A DNA stretch of 64,000 nt from the NCBI RefSeq assembly GCF_020991475.1, contig NZ_JAJMPA010000001.1, positions 1,302,001-1,366,000 on the forward strand, written 5' to 3'. Positions within the stretch are counted from its first letter, which is position 1. The number at the start of each line of letters is the position of its first letter. Both the position numbers and the translations under genes were made by a program. Source of the stretch: Pedobacter sp. MC2016-14. Lineage in GTDB: Bacteria > Bacteroidota > Bacteroidia > Sphingobacteriales > Sphingobacteriaceae. Positions 45,290 through 55,814 of the stretch are shown in pieces. Under the pieces are notes generated by a model. The model was given only the letters and a program-made list of their open reading frames with translations. It searched no databases and had not been told where the DNA came from.

Positions 45290-45348
45290 ATATTTTGAGT
45301 TGTTCTTGTTATAATTGCAAACGCTTCATTTATTAATTATCATGCCTA

Positions 45349-45963
45349 ATGCGTAAATCTACCGCCTCAATTCTTACCGGACAGGATTTGCTGTCACTTA
45401 TAGAAGGTGGAGACGCGGAGGCTTTTACAGAATTTTATTCGGACACTTTTAAAAAACTGATTCTTGTTGCAGACAGATATGTGAGAAGTGTACATATAGC
45501 TGAGGAGATTGTACAGGATGTTTTTGTAAAGATTTGGGAAGATAAAACTCAGCTTTCGGGCATCAATTCCATTCAATCTTATTTATACCGCAGTGTGGCG
45601 AATGCTTCCATTAACCATATTAATCGGGAGAAGAATCTTGAGAAGCACCACCTCAAAATTGCGGAACATTTAACGGAAGAAGATGTAGAGTTATTAAATG
45701 AGCAAAATGAGTTGATTGTATTGCTACATCAGGAAATAGCTAAACTTCCAGAAAAATGTCAGCGTGTTTTTGTTTTAAGCAGGCTGGAAGGAAAAAAGTA
45801 TAAAGATATTGCTGTTCTGCTTCAGATTTCAGAGAAAACAGTTGAAAACCACATGGGGAATGCTTTAAGGATTCTTAGGAAGGAAGTTTTATTGAAATCT
45901 TCGGGTCGTGATGGTGGTGTAAACCCTAAATATTTTTCATTGTTGAGCTTGTTTTTGTATTAA
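45349..45963 (+). CDS. ECF-type RNA polymerase sigma factor (second)
   Basis: A 204-residue ECF sigma factor of the Bacteroidota family. Region 2: AFTEFYSDTFKKLILVADRY, IAEEIVQDVFVKIWEDK. Region 4: KLPEKCQRVFVLSRLEGKKY and YKDIAVLLQISEKTVENHMG. FecR, SusC and SusD genes follow, so it forms a second sigma/anti-sigma uptake switch. Start ATG at 45349. Confidence 0.93.
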   Translation: MRKSTASILTGQDLLSLIEGGDAEAFTEFYSDTFKKLILVADRYVRSVHIAEEIVQDVFVKIWEDKTQLSGINSIQSYLYRSVANASINHINREKNLEKHHLKIAEHLTEEDVELLNEQNELIVLLHQEIAKLPEKCQRVFVLSRLEGKKYKDIAVLLQISEKTVENHMGNALRILRKEVLLKSSGRDGGVNPKYFSLLSLFLY

Positions 45964-46038
45964 TTGAGCATTATTTAGGCTGAAGTGAATAAATATTTAA
46001 TTTTTTCCAATTTAGACTAGGGGTTTTTTGCATTCTGT

Positions 46039-47025
46039 TTGTCATCATACAAAACAAACACTTTGCAAGATCAAATTTTTCAGGATTTTATCCTAAAACA
46101 CCTAAACGCACCAGAAGATGATTTGTTAACTCAAAAGGTTAACGAAATGAGAAGCCTTTCTCCCGAACATGAGGCTTATTTTCAGGAAATATCCAAAATA
46201 TGGGAGAGTTCTGTACGTACCAAGGTTCTATTTGAACTGGATGAACAATCTTCAGTAAAAAAATTACGGAGCAGAATTAGCCAGCACGTTACGGTTTCCA
46301 CTTCTTTTAGTTACAAATGGCTTATAAATGCTGCAGCGCTATTTGCGGTGGTTGTTTTCTCTTTTTGGTTTTATACCGAGAAAACAGCTGTTAAATATTT
46401 GGTTAAGCACACAGGGAATCAAATTGATTCGGTGTTTTTGAGTGATGGGACCAGGATTATCATGGCCCAAAATTCCTCTATCAGTTATCCTGAAAATTTT
46501 AAAGGTAAAGTGCGTGAAATCAGTCTTGTAAAAGGTCAAGCTTTCTTTAATGTTAAGCACGATAACGAGCATCCTTTTGTCATTGATATTGCTAAATCTA
46601 AAGTAACTGTGTTAGGCACTTCCTTCAATATTGAATATTCAGCATCGGAAATCAATGTGTCTGTTACTACAGGAAAGGTTGCCTTTAGTCCAAATGAGGT
46701 GAGTAGTCCTGCAATCCTCACTGCCGGTCAGGCCATCAGCTACAATTATTTGAAGAGTAACCTTGTTTTGCAGGAGGCAGCAAACGCGAACTCCTGGTTT
46801 ACCAAAGAACTGCATTTTGTGGACATGCCTTTGGAGGATGTTTGCTTAGAACTGGAAGCGTATTATAAGGTGGATATAGATTTTCATGATACTAAGCACA
46901 GTGCTAAAAAGTTCAATGCGACCTTTAAAAACAGCAGTTTGGATGAGGTATTGTCTGTACTTGAAGAGACTTATCAAATAGAAGTTATAAAAAGAGATAA
47001 CGCAATCACAATAAAGAATAAATAA
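46039..47025 (+). CDS. FecR-family anti-sigma factor (second)
   Basis: A 328-residue anti-sigma regulator. The N-terminal cytoplasmic segment is followed by one helix (about 92-112; WLINAAALFAVVVFSFWFY), a FecR domain (about 120-215; VFLSDGTRIIMAQNSSISYP, KGQAFFNVKHDNEHPFVIDI) and a DUF4974-like end (about 255-325). The start is TTG 46039 in this frame; a TTG at 46063 would also do. It should control the sigma factor encoded 75 bases upstream. Confidence 0.92.
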   Translation: MSSYKTNTLQDQIFQDFILKHLNAPEDDLLTQKVNEMRSLSPEHEAYFQEISKIWESSVRTKVLFELDEQSSVKKLRSRISQHVTVSTSFSYKWLINAAALFAVVVFSFWFYTEKTAVKYLVKHTGNQIDSVFLSDGTRIIMAQNSSISYPENFKGKVREISLVKGQAFFNVKHDNEHPFVIDIAKSKVTVLGTSFNIEYSASEINVSVTTGKVAFSPNEVSSPAILTAGQAISYNYLKSNLVLQEAANANSWFTKELHFVDMPLEDVCLELEAYYKVDIDFHDTKHSAKKFNATFKNSSLDEVLSVLEETYQIEVIKRDNAITIKNK

Positions 47026-47058
47026 TCAACTTAATCAAACCTAAATTAATCATTCATT

Positions 47059-50000
47059 ATGGAGAAAAACTACAAAAAGAACATGCGGAGATTAAAATGT
47101 ACCTTATCAGGTATGTTTTTCTGTGCACTATTTTGTGTGTCGCTAGCCAACGCCGAAAGCATACAGCGTTCGCGTATGGCAATGGAGCGACTTGATGTAT
47201 ATCTGCACAAAATAGAGCTTGCTTACCAGGTAAGTTTTGTTTACGATGCCACGCAAATCAATAAGGCAATGATTATTGAGGCGCCAGTAAAACTGGTATC
47301 TATAAATTCAGATTTAGAGCCTTTGAAAACAAAAGGTATCAATTACAGTATTGTTGGTAAGCAGGTGGTTTTAAAGAAAGTGCAGATAACAGCGTCTTTT
47401 AAGGATCTTATTGTAAAAGGTAAAGTTCGTGGGAAAAAAGATGGAGATTTATTACCAGGTGTAAGTGTTCGCGAGAAGGGAGTTTCTAACGGAGTCTCGA
47501 CAAATGGCGCTGGTGAGTATCAAATCCGAGTAAAAGAAGGAGCAGTACTGATTTTCTCAGCAATTGGTTACAAGCAACAGGAAGTAACTGTGAGTGGTAG
47601 AACAACTATTGATGTTTCACTGGATGAAGATGTGAGCCAATTAAAAGAAGTAACAATTTCAACAGGTTATCAAAATATTAATAAGAAATTATTTACAGGC
47701 GCGGCTACAACTATTAAAGGATCAGATGTAAAACAAGATGGTATTACTGATGTAAGTAGAATGTTAGAAGGTCGTGTGGCCGGCGTATCAGTGCAAAATG
47801 TTTCTGGTACTTTTGGTGCTGCACCGAAGATTCGTGTTCGTGGCGCAACTTCAATTACTGGCGACAATAAACCTCTTTGGGTTGTGGATGGGGTAATTCT
47901 AGAAGATGTTGTTAACATTTCCAATGAGCAATTGTCATCAGGAGATGTGAGTACACTTATTGGATCCTCAGTCGCTGGAATAAATGCGGATGATATAGAG
48001 AGCTTTAATATTTTAAAAGATGCTGCTGCGACGGCACAATATGGAGCACGTGCGATGAATGGCGTAGTTGTAATTACAACTAAGAAAGGACGGATCGGAA
48101 AACCCCTGATATCTTATACAGGGAATTTCTCAACCTATTTAAAGCCAACATACGACGATTACAATATCATGAATTCCTCTGATCAAATGTCGGTTTACTC
48201 TGAGTTGGCACGTAAAGGATGGTTAAACCACTCAACGGCTTCGAGAGCTGCCGATGGGGGTGTATTCACCAAAATGTACCAGCTTATTAATACATATGAT
48301 GCTTCTTCAGGACAGTTTGGATTGGCAAATACTCCTGAGGCTAGAAATACTTTTTTATCGCGTTATGCAGTCGCCAATACGGATTGGTTTGATGTGTTAT
48401 TCAAAAATTCCCTAATGCAGGAACACGCAGTAAGCGTGTCATCTGGAACTGAAAAATCACAGCTTTATTTTTCTACAAGTTATTTAAATGATAATGGATG
48501 GGCTGCAGGAAATGACGTAGAACGTTACACTGCGAACGTAAATGCAGTATTTAACTTAACTGATAAGCTAACGATTAATTTTATTACTACTGGGTCTATT
48601 CGTAATCAAAAAGCACCAGGAACTGTTGGAAGAGTAAGTAATCCGGTAGAAGGAAAATACTCGAGGGATTTTGACATTAATCCATTTAGTTATGCTTTAA
48701 ATACCAGTCGTACAATGACTGCTTACGATACCAATGGTGCAAGAGAAAGCTTTACAAGAAACTTTGCCGATTTCAATATCCTGAATGAGCTAGATAATAA
48801 TTCATTGGATTTGAGTATGCTGGATTTTAAACTTCAAGGTGGATTGACTTATAAATTTGTTAAGAATTTTAAGTATGATTTCCTGGCGTCAATGAGATAC
48901 GTTAAAAGTGGAAATGAGCATAAGGTTAGAGAAAATTCAAACATGGCCAATGCATACAGAGCTGATGGAGATTCTTATATTCAAGAGAATAACCGGTTTT
49001 TATACAGAGACCCTGAACATTTAGAATTACAGCCAGTGGTTGTGTTGCCTTATGGTGGGTTCTATAATACTACTGATGATTTCTTGAAGTCATATATGGT
49101 TAGAAATTCCATTGAATATGACAAAACTATTAACGACAAACATTTAATAAACGTTTATGCCTTTCAGGAAACCAGGATGGCAGATCGCCAGACTAGAAGT
49201 ATGATTGGATATGGATACCAGTATGATAAAGGGGGCGTGGCTTTTATAGATCCAAATATTATTAAGCAAGCAACACTAAATAACCTCAATTATTTTTCAA
49301 TGAGCAATAGATACGACCGGTTTTCGGCGTTTATGGCGAGAGCTGCTTATTCTTACGACGGAAGATACTCATTTAATGCAACAGGAAGGTATGATGGTTC
49401 AAATCAGTTAGGTAGTTCAGCTACTGCACGCTGGTTGCCAACCTGGAACATTTCTGGCGCATGGAATGTTGACGAAGAGGATTTTATGAAAAGGCAGCAA
49501 ATTATCAGTAAACTTACGCTAAGGGCAACCTATGGATTGACAGCTAGTTTAGGTAGTGCAACCAATTCTGCTTTAGTACTTAGAAATTCAAGTGCGCTAA
49601 GGCCTTACACCAACGAGGTAGAGTCAGTAATGAACATTGATTACATAGAAAATGGTGACTTAACCTGGGAAAAGCAATACGAAACTAACCTTGGTGTAGA
49701 CCTGGGTTTATTCAGGAATAGACTGAACTTAACTGTTGACTTGTACAACAGAAATGGGTTTGATTTAATTAGTCCGTTAAGAACTTCCGGAATTGGCGGT
49801 CAGTATTTGACTACAGCCAACTATGCAGATATGAATACAAAAGGTATTGAGGTTACAATCAGCGGCCCGATTATTAAAACTGACGAATGGAGCTGGAGAA
49901 GTAATTTCAATTTTGGATATAATAAAAACAAAGTAACTAAGCTTTCTAGTCCTCAAAGTATATTCAATCTAGTGACTGCTGATGGTGGACCCCAACAGGG

Positions 50001-50667
50001 CTTCCCATATCGTGGTTTATATTCTGTTGAGTTTACTGGTTTAAATCATGAAACCGGAGTACCTGAATTCATCAATGAAAAGGGAGAGCGGAGCCAGGAT
50101 GTTTACATGCAAAGTTTCGAAACCAAGTATTTAAAATATGAAGGGCCTACTGATCCTAAACTGACTGGTGGTTTTTTCAATACAGTTAGTTATAAGGGAT
50201 TTACCTTTAGTTCCTTATTTACCTTTTCAGCGGGTAATAAAATTAGGTTAAATCCAATGTTTGCTACTTCATACTCCGATTTGGATGCTATGCCAAATGA
50301 ATTTAAAGAGAGATGGACACTTCCTGGCGACGAATTGACTACCAATATTCCTTCCATTCCTGACGTAGAAGCATCGGACGATCTGGAAGGGGTTTATCCG
50401 TATAATACCTACAATTATTCGTCAGTAAGAGTGGCCGATGGAGGTTTTATACGCTTGAAGCAATTGTCTCTTTCGTATGCATTACCTGCAAAGATTCTTA
50501 AGTATATAGGTGCCGGTAATGCCTCTATAAGTGCGGTAGCAAATAATTTCTGGCTTATCTATTCAGATAAGAAGCTTAAAGGTCAAGATCCAGAATTTTT
50601 TGCATCAGGTGGTGTAGCCTTGCCTATTCCAAAGCAATATACCTTGTCGTTAAAAATTGGGTTTTAA
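47059..50667 (+). CDS. SusC/RagA-family TonB-linked outer-membrane receptor with STN domain (second)
   Basis: A 1202-residue receptor. Signal peptide ends near SLANAE. STN domain about 38-110 (AMERLDVYLHKIELAYQVSF), carboxypeptidase-like domain about 120-195, plug with ISTGYQNINKKLFTGAATTI, RVAGVSVQNVSGTFG and ILKDAAATAQYGARAMNGVV, then barrel ending YTLSLKIGF. It signals to the FecR upstream and imports with the SusD encoded 17 bases downstream. Confidence 0.95.
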   Translation: MEKNYKKNMRRLKCTLSGMFFCALFCVSLANAESIQRSRMAMERLDVYLHKIELAYQVSFVYDATQINKAMIIEAPVKLVSINSDLEPLKTKGINYSIVGKQVVLKKVQITASFKDLIVKGKVRGKKDGDLLPGVSVREKGVSNGVSTNGAGEYQIRVKEGAVLIFSAIGYKQQEVTVSGRTTIDVSLDEDVSQLKEVTISTGYQNINKKLFTGAATTIKGSDVKQDGITDVSRMLEGRVAGVSVQNVSGTFGAAPKIRVRGATSITGDNKPLWVVDGVILEDVVNISNEQLSSGDVSTLIGSSVAGINADDIESFNILKDAAATAQYGARAMNGVVVITTKKGRIGKPLISYTGNFSTYLKPTYDDYNIMNSSDQMSVYSELARKGWLNHSTASRAADGGVFTKMYQLINTYDASSGQFGLANTPEARNTFLSRYAVANTDWFDVLFKNSLMQEHAVSVSSGTEKSQLYFSTSYLNDNGWAAGNDVERYTANVNAVFNLTDKLTINFITTGSIRNQKAPGTVGRVSNPVEGKYSRDFDINPFSYALNTSRTMTAYDTNGARESFTRNFADFNILNELDNNSLDLSMLDFKLQGGLTYKFVKNFKYDFLASMRYVKSGNEHKVRENSNMANAYRADGDSYIQENNRFLYRDPEHLELQPVVVLPYGGFYNTTDDFLKSYMVRNSIEYDKTINDKHLINVYAFQETRMADRQTRSMIGYGYQYDKGGVAFIDPNIIKQATLNNLNYFSMSNRYDRFSAFMARAAYSYDGRYSFNATGRYDGSNQLGSSATARWLPTWNISGAWNVDEEDFMKRQQIISKLTLRATYGLTASLGSATNSALVLRNSSALRPYTNEVESVMNIDYIENGDLTWEKQYETNLGVDLGLFRNRLNLTVDLYNRNGFDLISPLRTSGIGGQYLTTANYADMNTKGIEVTISGPIIKTDEWSWRSNFNFGYNKNKVTKLSSPQSIFNLVTADGGPQQGFPYRGLYSVEFTGLNHETGVPEFINEKGERSQDVYMQSFETKYLKYEGPTDPKLTGGFFNTVSYKGFTFSSLFTFSAGNKIRLNPMFATSYSDLDAMPNEFKERWTLPGDELTTNIPSIPDVEASDDLEGVYPYNTYNYSSVRVADGGFIRLKQLSLSYALPAKILKYIGAGNASISAVANNFWLIYSDKKLKGQDPEFFASGGVALPIPKQYTLSLKIGF

Positions 50668-50684
50668 CTTAAAATGAAACAATC

Positions 50685-52151
50685 ATGAAACAAAATAAAA
50701 TATTCATATATCTTGCGGTTTTTTGCCTACTTCAATCAACTGGTTGTAAGAAATTTCTCGAACATCAACCGGATGATCGTACTGAACTAAAAAACCCTGT
50801 TAACGTAGCTGAGTTGTTGGCGAATGCCTATCCTCACGGCAGTTATTTAACTATGGCCGAATCAATGAGTGATAACGCAGGAGACAAAGGTACAGCCAGC
50901 AGAGATCTGCCAAATGCTAAGGCCTGGAATTATGAGGATCAAATTGACGCAAACTCTGAAGATACTCCTCCCTATTATTGGAATTCTTGTTATAAAGCAA
51001 TTGCTGCTTCTAACTATGCATTGGAAGCAATAGACAAGGCTGGCAATACTGCAGAGTATTCGGCAAGCAGAGGGGAGGCTTTGGTTGCCAGAGCTTATGC
51101 GCACTTCATGCTGGTTACTTTTTTTGCCAAGGCTTATGACCCTGCAACTGCTGCTACAGATCCAGGAATTCCTTATGTTACGCTGCCACAAAAGGTAGTT
51201 GAAGGGGATTACCAACGAGGAACCGTTGCTTCAGTTTACGCCAATATAGAAAAGGATTTAGTGGAAGGCTTGCCTTTAATAAAGAATAATTCTTATAAAG
51301 TACCCAAATATCACTTTACCACACAGGCCGCTCATGCTTTTGCTACTCGTTTTTATTTATTTAAAAAGGAATTTCAGAAAGTAGTAGATCATGCTGATAT
51401 AATTTTCCCTGGTACAACAATCTCTGAAAATCTAAGAGCATGGAACACCACCTACAATGTGTTAGGCTATTATGAACTACAGGCGTTATACACCAACTCC
51501 ACAGAGCCCGCTAATTTATTGTTACAGGAAGCAAATTCAATATGGGGAAGTAGTTTCGCAGGTTATAATTACGGCCTAAGTTCCTCTGTTTTGCCAATCT
51601 TTTATGCTGCAAATAACCCTAGTAAGAAGTCATTTGCGATAATCAATAAAATATTTGGTGGTACAGACGCAGTGTATAATATTCCCAAATTTAGGGAACA
51701 TTTCGTGAAGGAAACGGTAAGTGCTAATTTTGGTACTTCTTACAATATGATACCCTTATTAACAAGCGAAGAAGTATTGTTTAACAGGGCGGAAGCCAAT
51801 GCGATGTTGGGTAATAATGCACAAACAATTGCTGATCTGGATATTTATCTTTCAAGAAGAATAGTGAGTTATTCAGCAACAGCAGATAAGTTTACTGAAG
51901 TAAAGGCAACGACATTTTTCCCAACGCTTTCGGTTAAAGATGCACTAGTTGGTACCATATTAAATTTTAAACGTATGGAATTTATGCATGAAGGTTTAAG
52001 ATGGTTTGATGTTATAAGATTGAAAATTCCAATTGAACATAATAGTTTGGATGGTAAAACTAAGATTAGTTTAGGCGTGGATGATCCTCGCAGATTAGTT
52101 CAGATTCCTCAAGATGCCGTTGCAGCTGGTTTAGCCCCAAATCCTCGTTAA
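50685..52151 (+). CDS. RagB/SusD-family nutrient-uptake lipoprotein (second)
   Basis: A 488-residue lipoprotein with a lipobox near STGC (Cys about 21). SusD features: RGEALVARAYAHFMLVTFFA (helix region), ADIDLSRRI-like TPR segments, and the C-terminal FKRMEFMHEGLRWFDVIRLK. It partners the SusC gene upstream. Confidence 0.94.
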   Translation: MKQNKIFIYLAVFCLLQSTGCKKFLEHQPDDRTELKNPVNVAELLANAYPHGSYLTMAESMSDNAGDKGTASRDLPNAKAWNYEDQIDANSEDTPPYYWNSCYKAIAASNYALEAIDKAGNTAEYSASRGEALVARAYAHFMLVTFFAKAYDPATAATDPGIPYVTLPQKVVEGDYQRGTVASVYANIEKDLVEGLPLIKNNSYKVPKYHFTTQAAHAFATRFYLFKKEFQKVVDHADIIFPGTTISENLRAWNTTYNVLGYYELQALYTNSTEPANLLLQEANSIWGSSFAGYNYGLSSSVLPIFYAANNPSKKSFAIINKIFGGTDAVYNIPKFREHFVKETVSANFGTSYNMIPLLTSEEVLFNRAEANAMLGNNAQTIADLDIYLSRRIVSYSATADKFTEVKATTFFPTLSVKDALVGTILNFKRMEFMHEGLRWFDVIRLKIPIEHNSLDGKTKISLGVDDPRRLVQIPQDAVAAGLAPNPR

Positions 52152-52169
52152 TTATAAGATAATCTTATT

Positions 52170-53612
52170 ATGAAAAAGAATTTATTAAAAATATCGTTGG
52201 TTGCCTTGGCAACAGTCTTTTTGGCCGCATGTAGTAAAAAAGATGATTTAAGCGCCAATATTGTTGGATTAGGTGGAGATACGTGGGCGAAAGGCCCGGT
52301 TGATGCCTGGATTAGCACAAATTTTACCACTCCTTATAATATAGAGGTGAAATATAAATGGGATAGGTCTGAACTTGGGGAGATCTATAAAAATGTAGTC
52401 CCTATTGATGAGGATCTTGTAATCCCGGTAATGGATATTATCAAGAAAACATGGATTGACCCATATGTTGCGGTTAAAGGTGCAGACTTCATGAAAGTAT
52501 ATAGTCAAAAACAATTCTATCTTGCAGGTAGTCCGTCCTATAATAGTAATGGATCGATAACGCTAGGTACTGCTGAGGCTGGAAGAAAAATTGTACTGCT
52601 TGATCTAAATACTTTCAATCCTGCTAATAAGGCAGCAGTGAAGCAAATTTTGCATACTATGCATCATGAGTTCGGCCACATACTTAATCAAAATATAGCT
52701 GTAACTCCCGATTATCAGAGAATAACCCCATCGGACTATACAGCTACATGGTTTAATATTTTTAGAGGTGCGTATTCTGCTACAGATGCTTTGGATAAGA
52801 TTCTTTACGAGGCAGATTTTTGGGGCAAAGGATTTATTACACCATACTCCAGATCCAATAAAGATGACGACTTTGTTGAAGTACTGGCAACTCTGCTTGA
52901 AGGTGGCCAGGCCAATTTTGATAATATTATAAATAACCTTTTTATTTATGATGGACTTTATATTAAAAGAAATGGCAAAGGTATATACGAACAAAATACT
53001 GATGCAAGGTCGAAGCTTTTAAGAAAGAGAGCGATTGTAGTGGCCTACCTAAAGGATAGCTGGGGAATTAATTTGGCAGATTTACAAGCTAAAACTCAAG
53101 CTGCAATTGAATTAAATTCTCCAACTCCGGAATTTAACACGCTATTGGGGCCAGGAAAGACATATACTACTGTAACAATTAATCCACAAAAATTATCGGG
53201 ACTGTCTGCTAAGTTTTTAACTGCTTTTAATACCGCAAATACAGCAATGCTTGCGGCACCCACGCCATTATATATAGACAATATTTCTTTAATTTTTAAC
53301 ACTGCAAACAGAATGACTTTGAGGGTAAACTATTTAAACCCCGCAGCGACTGTAGGAAATGGTTCTAACGCAGATTTTAATTATACAATTGCAAATGATA
53401 ATGGGGCTATTACTTTAACTTATACTTCTCCGCAACCAACAAATGCAAACGCCAGAGCTATCGAGGCTTATTTGCCGGCACTTTTAGCCTATTTTAATAA
53501 CCAGTCATTCAATGTACGTTGGGTTGAGGATATCGTTCCACAATCCAAAAGTATTTTTGGTGGTTTTGTAAAAACAACAGATCCTACTTCATACTTATTT
53601 GGTACACTGTAA
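52170..53612 (+). CDS. Substrate-import-associated zinc metallohydrolase lipoprotein
   Basis: A 480-residue lipoprotein (lipobox about FLAAC) with the zinc motif HHEFGH at about 164-169 (LHTMHHEFGHILNQ). This matches the family of HExxH lipoproteins that sit beside SusC/SusD pairs in Bacteroidota (TIGR04549-like). It likely cleaves or trims protein or peptide at the cell surface before import. It starts 18 bases after susD. The second half has no recognised domain. Confidence 0.88.
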   Translation: MKKNLLKISLVALATVFLAACSKKDDLSANIVGLGGDTWAKGPVDAWISTNFTTPYNIEVKYKWDRSELGEIYKNVVPIDEDLVIPVMDIIKKTWIDPYVAVKGADFMKVYSQKQFYLAGSPSYNSNGSITLGTAEAGRKIVLLDLNTFNPANKAAVKQILHTMHHEFGHILNQNIAVTPDYQRITPSDYTATWFNIFRGAYSATDALDKILYEADFWGKGFITPYSRSNKDDDFVEVLATLLEGGQANFDNIINNLFIYDGLYIKRNGKGIYEQNTDARSKLLRKRAIVVAYLKDSWGINLADLQAKTQAAIELNSPTPEFNTLLGPGKTYTTVTINPQKLSGLSAKFLTAFNTANTAMLAAPTPLYIDNISLIFNTANRMTLRVNYLNPAATVGNGSNADFNYTIANDNGAITLTYTSPQPTNANARAIEAYLPALLAYFNNQSFNVRWVEDIVPQSKSIFGGFVKTTDPTSYLFGTL

Positions 53613-53631
53613 ATCATTAAAAAATAGAGAG

Positions 53632-54900
53632 ATGAAAAAATATATATTATACATGTTTTTATTTACACTGGCACTCGGCTCTTGTAAAAAAAACGAAACA
53701 GAGACAGCTAATGTTGACGATCGTTTATCTGCTGCTTTAACTGCGTATCAGACTGAGTTGACAGGTGCTCAATATGGTTGGAAAGGTTACCTGTTAACTG
53801 ACTCTAAGATTTCGGCTACTTTCTTAATGAAGTTTACAAGTAGTAACAGAACAACCATGTCTGCAGATTATCTAACAACTCCAAAGGAAAGTTCGTATCG
53901 CCTAAAAGCATTACAAAGGCCAATGTTACTGTTTGATACTTATTCTACACTTCATTTGCTTGCAGACCCAACGCCATCAAAATTTGGGGGAGAAACCGGG
54001 GACGGTTATTTTTCAGATTTCGAATTTGCTTTTGTTTCGGCAAGTCCTGATACGATAAAGCTTGAGGGAACCTTTAATAAAAGTAAATTAGTTTTAGTAA
54101 GGTCTAAATCTGATGCGGACAATGCTTCTGCATTTACTGCAGGCGAGCAAATTGCAGATATATTATCACGATTACTAACCTATTTTAAAAGAAGTACCAT
54201 TGGTGGAATAGAATGCGAATTAAGGGTAGATCCTGCCAATAACGTTTTTGGCTTCAACTATCTTGATGGTGGCGTGCTCAAAACAGCTAGCAGCAATTAT
54301 TATGTTTCAGGAAATAAGATAAATTTGTTTAATCCAATAACTATTGGTAATACTGTTATTTCAGCATTGGAGGATGTTAGTTTTGACGCTGGTGCGAATG
54401 TTATTAATACAAAAATTTCTGGAGGCTCTGCTATACAGATTAGAGAAGCAATAGCCCCGTTAAAATATGATATAAATGGTGCTAGTAGTTGGAGGGCATG
54501 GGCTGCTGCAAGTACATATGTTTCGTCGGAATTAGGCTTTCATATCAATGGCGTAGACGATGCGCTTAATTTGCGGTCACTTGCAGGTTATGTTAGAATT
54601 GATTATCAACCAAATCTTAGTGCGCCATATGATGGTGCGAGGATTAGAGCGGCAGCAAGCTATGGCCCTGCTATATTGCCAACTATTACAGCTGGTGGAA
54701 TAGCAATTTTTCCAAATAGTGGTTTTCAATTTGGGACAATTCCTGCTGCAGCTGCCACTATTTATGCGAAATACCTTGCTCAATATACGCAGCCGCAGGG
54801 ATATTACCTGATACAAACCAACGGTGGTACTACACAGACTATTACTTATGATATGGTAAGTGTATCAGATGCCAAGGCATGGGTGAGCTGGCATTACTAA
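53632..54900 (+). CDS. DUF4302-domain lipoprotein
   Basis: A 422-residue lipoprotein; the start at ATG 53632 gives the signal KKYILYMFLFTLALGSC with lipobox LGSC. The frame is open from 53599, overlapping the previous gene, but that upstream part is not signal-like. The DUF4302 region starts with DDRLSAALTAYQTELTGAQY and GWKGYLL. Members are cargo of SusCD loci with unknown function, probably surface binding. A terminator follows. Confidence 0.88.
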   Translation: MKKYILYMFLFTLALGSCKKNETETANVDDRLSAALTAYQTELTGAQYGWKGYLLTDSKISATFLMKFTSSNRTTMSADYLTTPKESSYRLKALQRPMLLFDTYSTLHLLADPTPSKFGGETGDGYFSDFEFAFVSASPDTIKLEGTFNKSKLVLVRSKSDADNASAFTAGEQIADILSRLLTYFKRSTIGGIECELRVDPANNVFGFNYLDGGVLKTASSNYYVSGNKINLFNPITIGNTVISALEDVSFDAGANVINTKISGGSAIQIREAIAPLKYDINGASSWRAWAAASTYVSSELGFHINGVDDALNLRSLAGYVRIDYQPNLSAPYDGARIRAAASYGPAILPTITAGGIAIFPNSGFQFGTIPAAAATIYAKYLAQYTQPQGYYLIQTNGGTTQTITYDMVSVSDAKAWVSWHY

Positions 54901-54923
54901 TATAGCTATACACTCTATAATTC

Positions 54924-54956
54924 AAGGCTGGTTGCATATTCGCAACCAGCCTTTTT
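54924..54956 (+). terminator. Rho-independent terminator ending the second sigma/susCD unit
   Basis: Perfect 12-bp stem AAGGCTGGTTGC / GCAACCAGCCTT, 6-base loop, followed by a T run. It lies 23 bases after the DUF4302 stop and also overlaps the artificial 5' extension of the next reading frame. Confidence 0.92.
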
Positions 54957-55000
54957 CATTTTACCCGAACAATCTTAACCCTAAAACTGTTCATCAATCT

Positions 55001-55798
55001 ATGATGACAACTCTAATGGCTCTAACTTCGGGTGGATACATATTTCTTCTCGTTACGTTATTGGCTATTGCGCTTCCTTATTATTTCAATTCAGGTAAAA
55101 AGGAGAAACCCGGATGCGTAGCTGTTGGCTTGGGCGCAATAATAGCCTGGGTATTACTCATGGCTCCCGCTACAATTAGTATTCAGCTTTTTGAAACTGG
55201 TAATACACCAATTCGAATCGGCATTGTTTGTTGCTGGTTGGTTTTATTGGGTGTACTCATTGCCATTAAGAGATCTAAAAAGGCCAATCTGGGTTGGTCT
55301 ATTGCTATGTATGCATTCTTTGCCGTAGGGGCTGTATTATTTGCCATAATGATAGCCGGTATGGCGTACTTCGTGTACCTCCGCATGTTTACCCATGAAA
55401 AAGATGATGCTCCAGTATGGGCGGTATTCCTCTGCATATTTTTTGTAGCTGTAATAGTTTTGGCTGTAATTGGGCAACTCTTCAATACTAAAAAACTAGG
55501 TAAAGATGGAGAAACTGACTTCGATAACCTTGATAAGGCAAAGCTGAGCCCAGAAGCGGTGCAAACTTTAAGTCTTTCTGGAAAAGGCTACCAAAAATTC
55601 CCTCCAGAAATATTAAATTTCACTAATCTGGTTAATCTTGACCTTAGTAATAATGAAATCAATGAATTGCCTGCAGACATCCTAAAGTTAAAATATCTGG
55701 CATCTATTAAGCTGTCTGGAAATCCCATTGATGATGCACAAAGGAGTAAGATTAGAAAGTTATTTCCGCCAGAAACTGAACTAATTTTTCGTACATAA
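55001..55798 (+). CDS. Multi-TM membrane protein with C-terminal leucine-rich repeats
   Basis: A 265-residue protein starting at ATG 55001 (the frame is open earlier, but that part lies in the terminator). About five transmembrane helices span residues 10-175 (SGGYIFLLVTLLAIALPYYF, AVGLGAIIAWVLLMAPATIS, GWSIAMYAFFAVGAVLFAIM). After a linker, two to three leucine-rich repeats follow (about 195-255: VQTLSLSGKGYQKFPPEILN, NLVNLDLSNNEINELPADIL, YLASIKLSGNPIDDAQ). It is the first gene of a four-gene membrane cluster with GIDE-like and LemA genes. No function is known; the LRR likely binds a protein. Confidence 0.75.
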   Translation: MMTTLMALTSGGYIFLLVTLLAIALPYYFNSGKKEKPGCVAVGLGAIIAWVLLMAPATISIQLFETGNTPIRIGIVCCWLVLLGVLIAIKRSKKANLGWSIAMYAFFAVGAVLFAIMIAGMAYFVYLRMFTHEKDDAPVWAVFLCIFFVAVIVLAVIGQLFNTKKLGKDGETDFDNLDKAKLSPEAVQTLSLSGKGYQKFPPEILNFTNLVNLDLSNNEINELPADILKLKYLASIKLSGNPIDDAQRSKIRKLFPPETELIFRT

Positions 55799-55814
55799 AA
55801 AATCGTGAAGAAAA

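Noticed and set aside
54932..55000. Longer start for the LRR membrane protein
   Set aside because: This stretch lies in the terminator hairpin and its tail; ATG 55001 fits directly before the first membrane helix.
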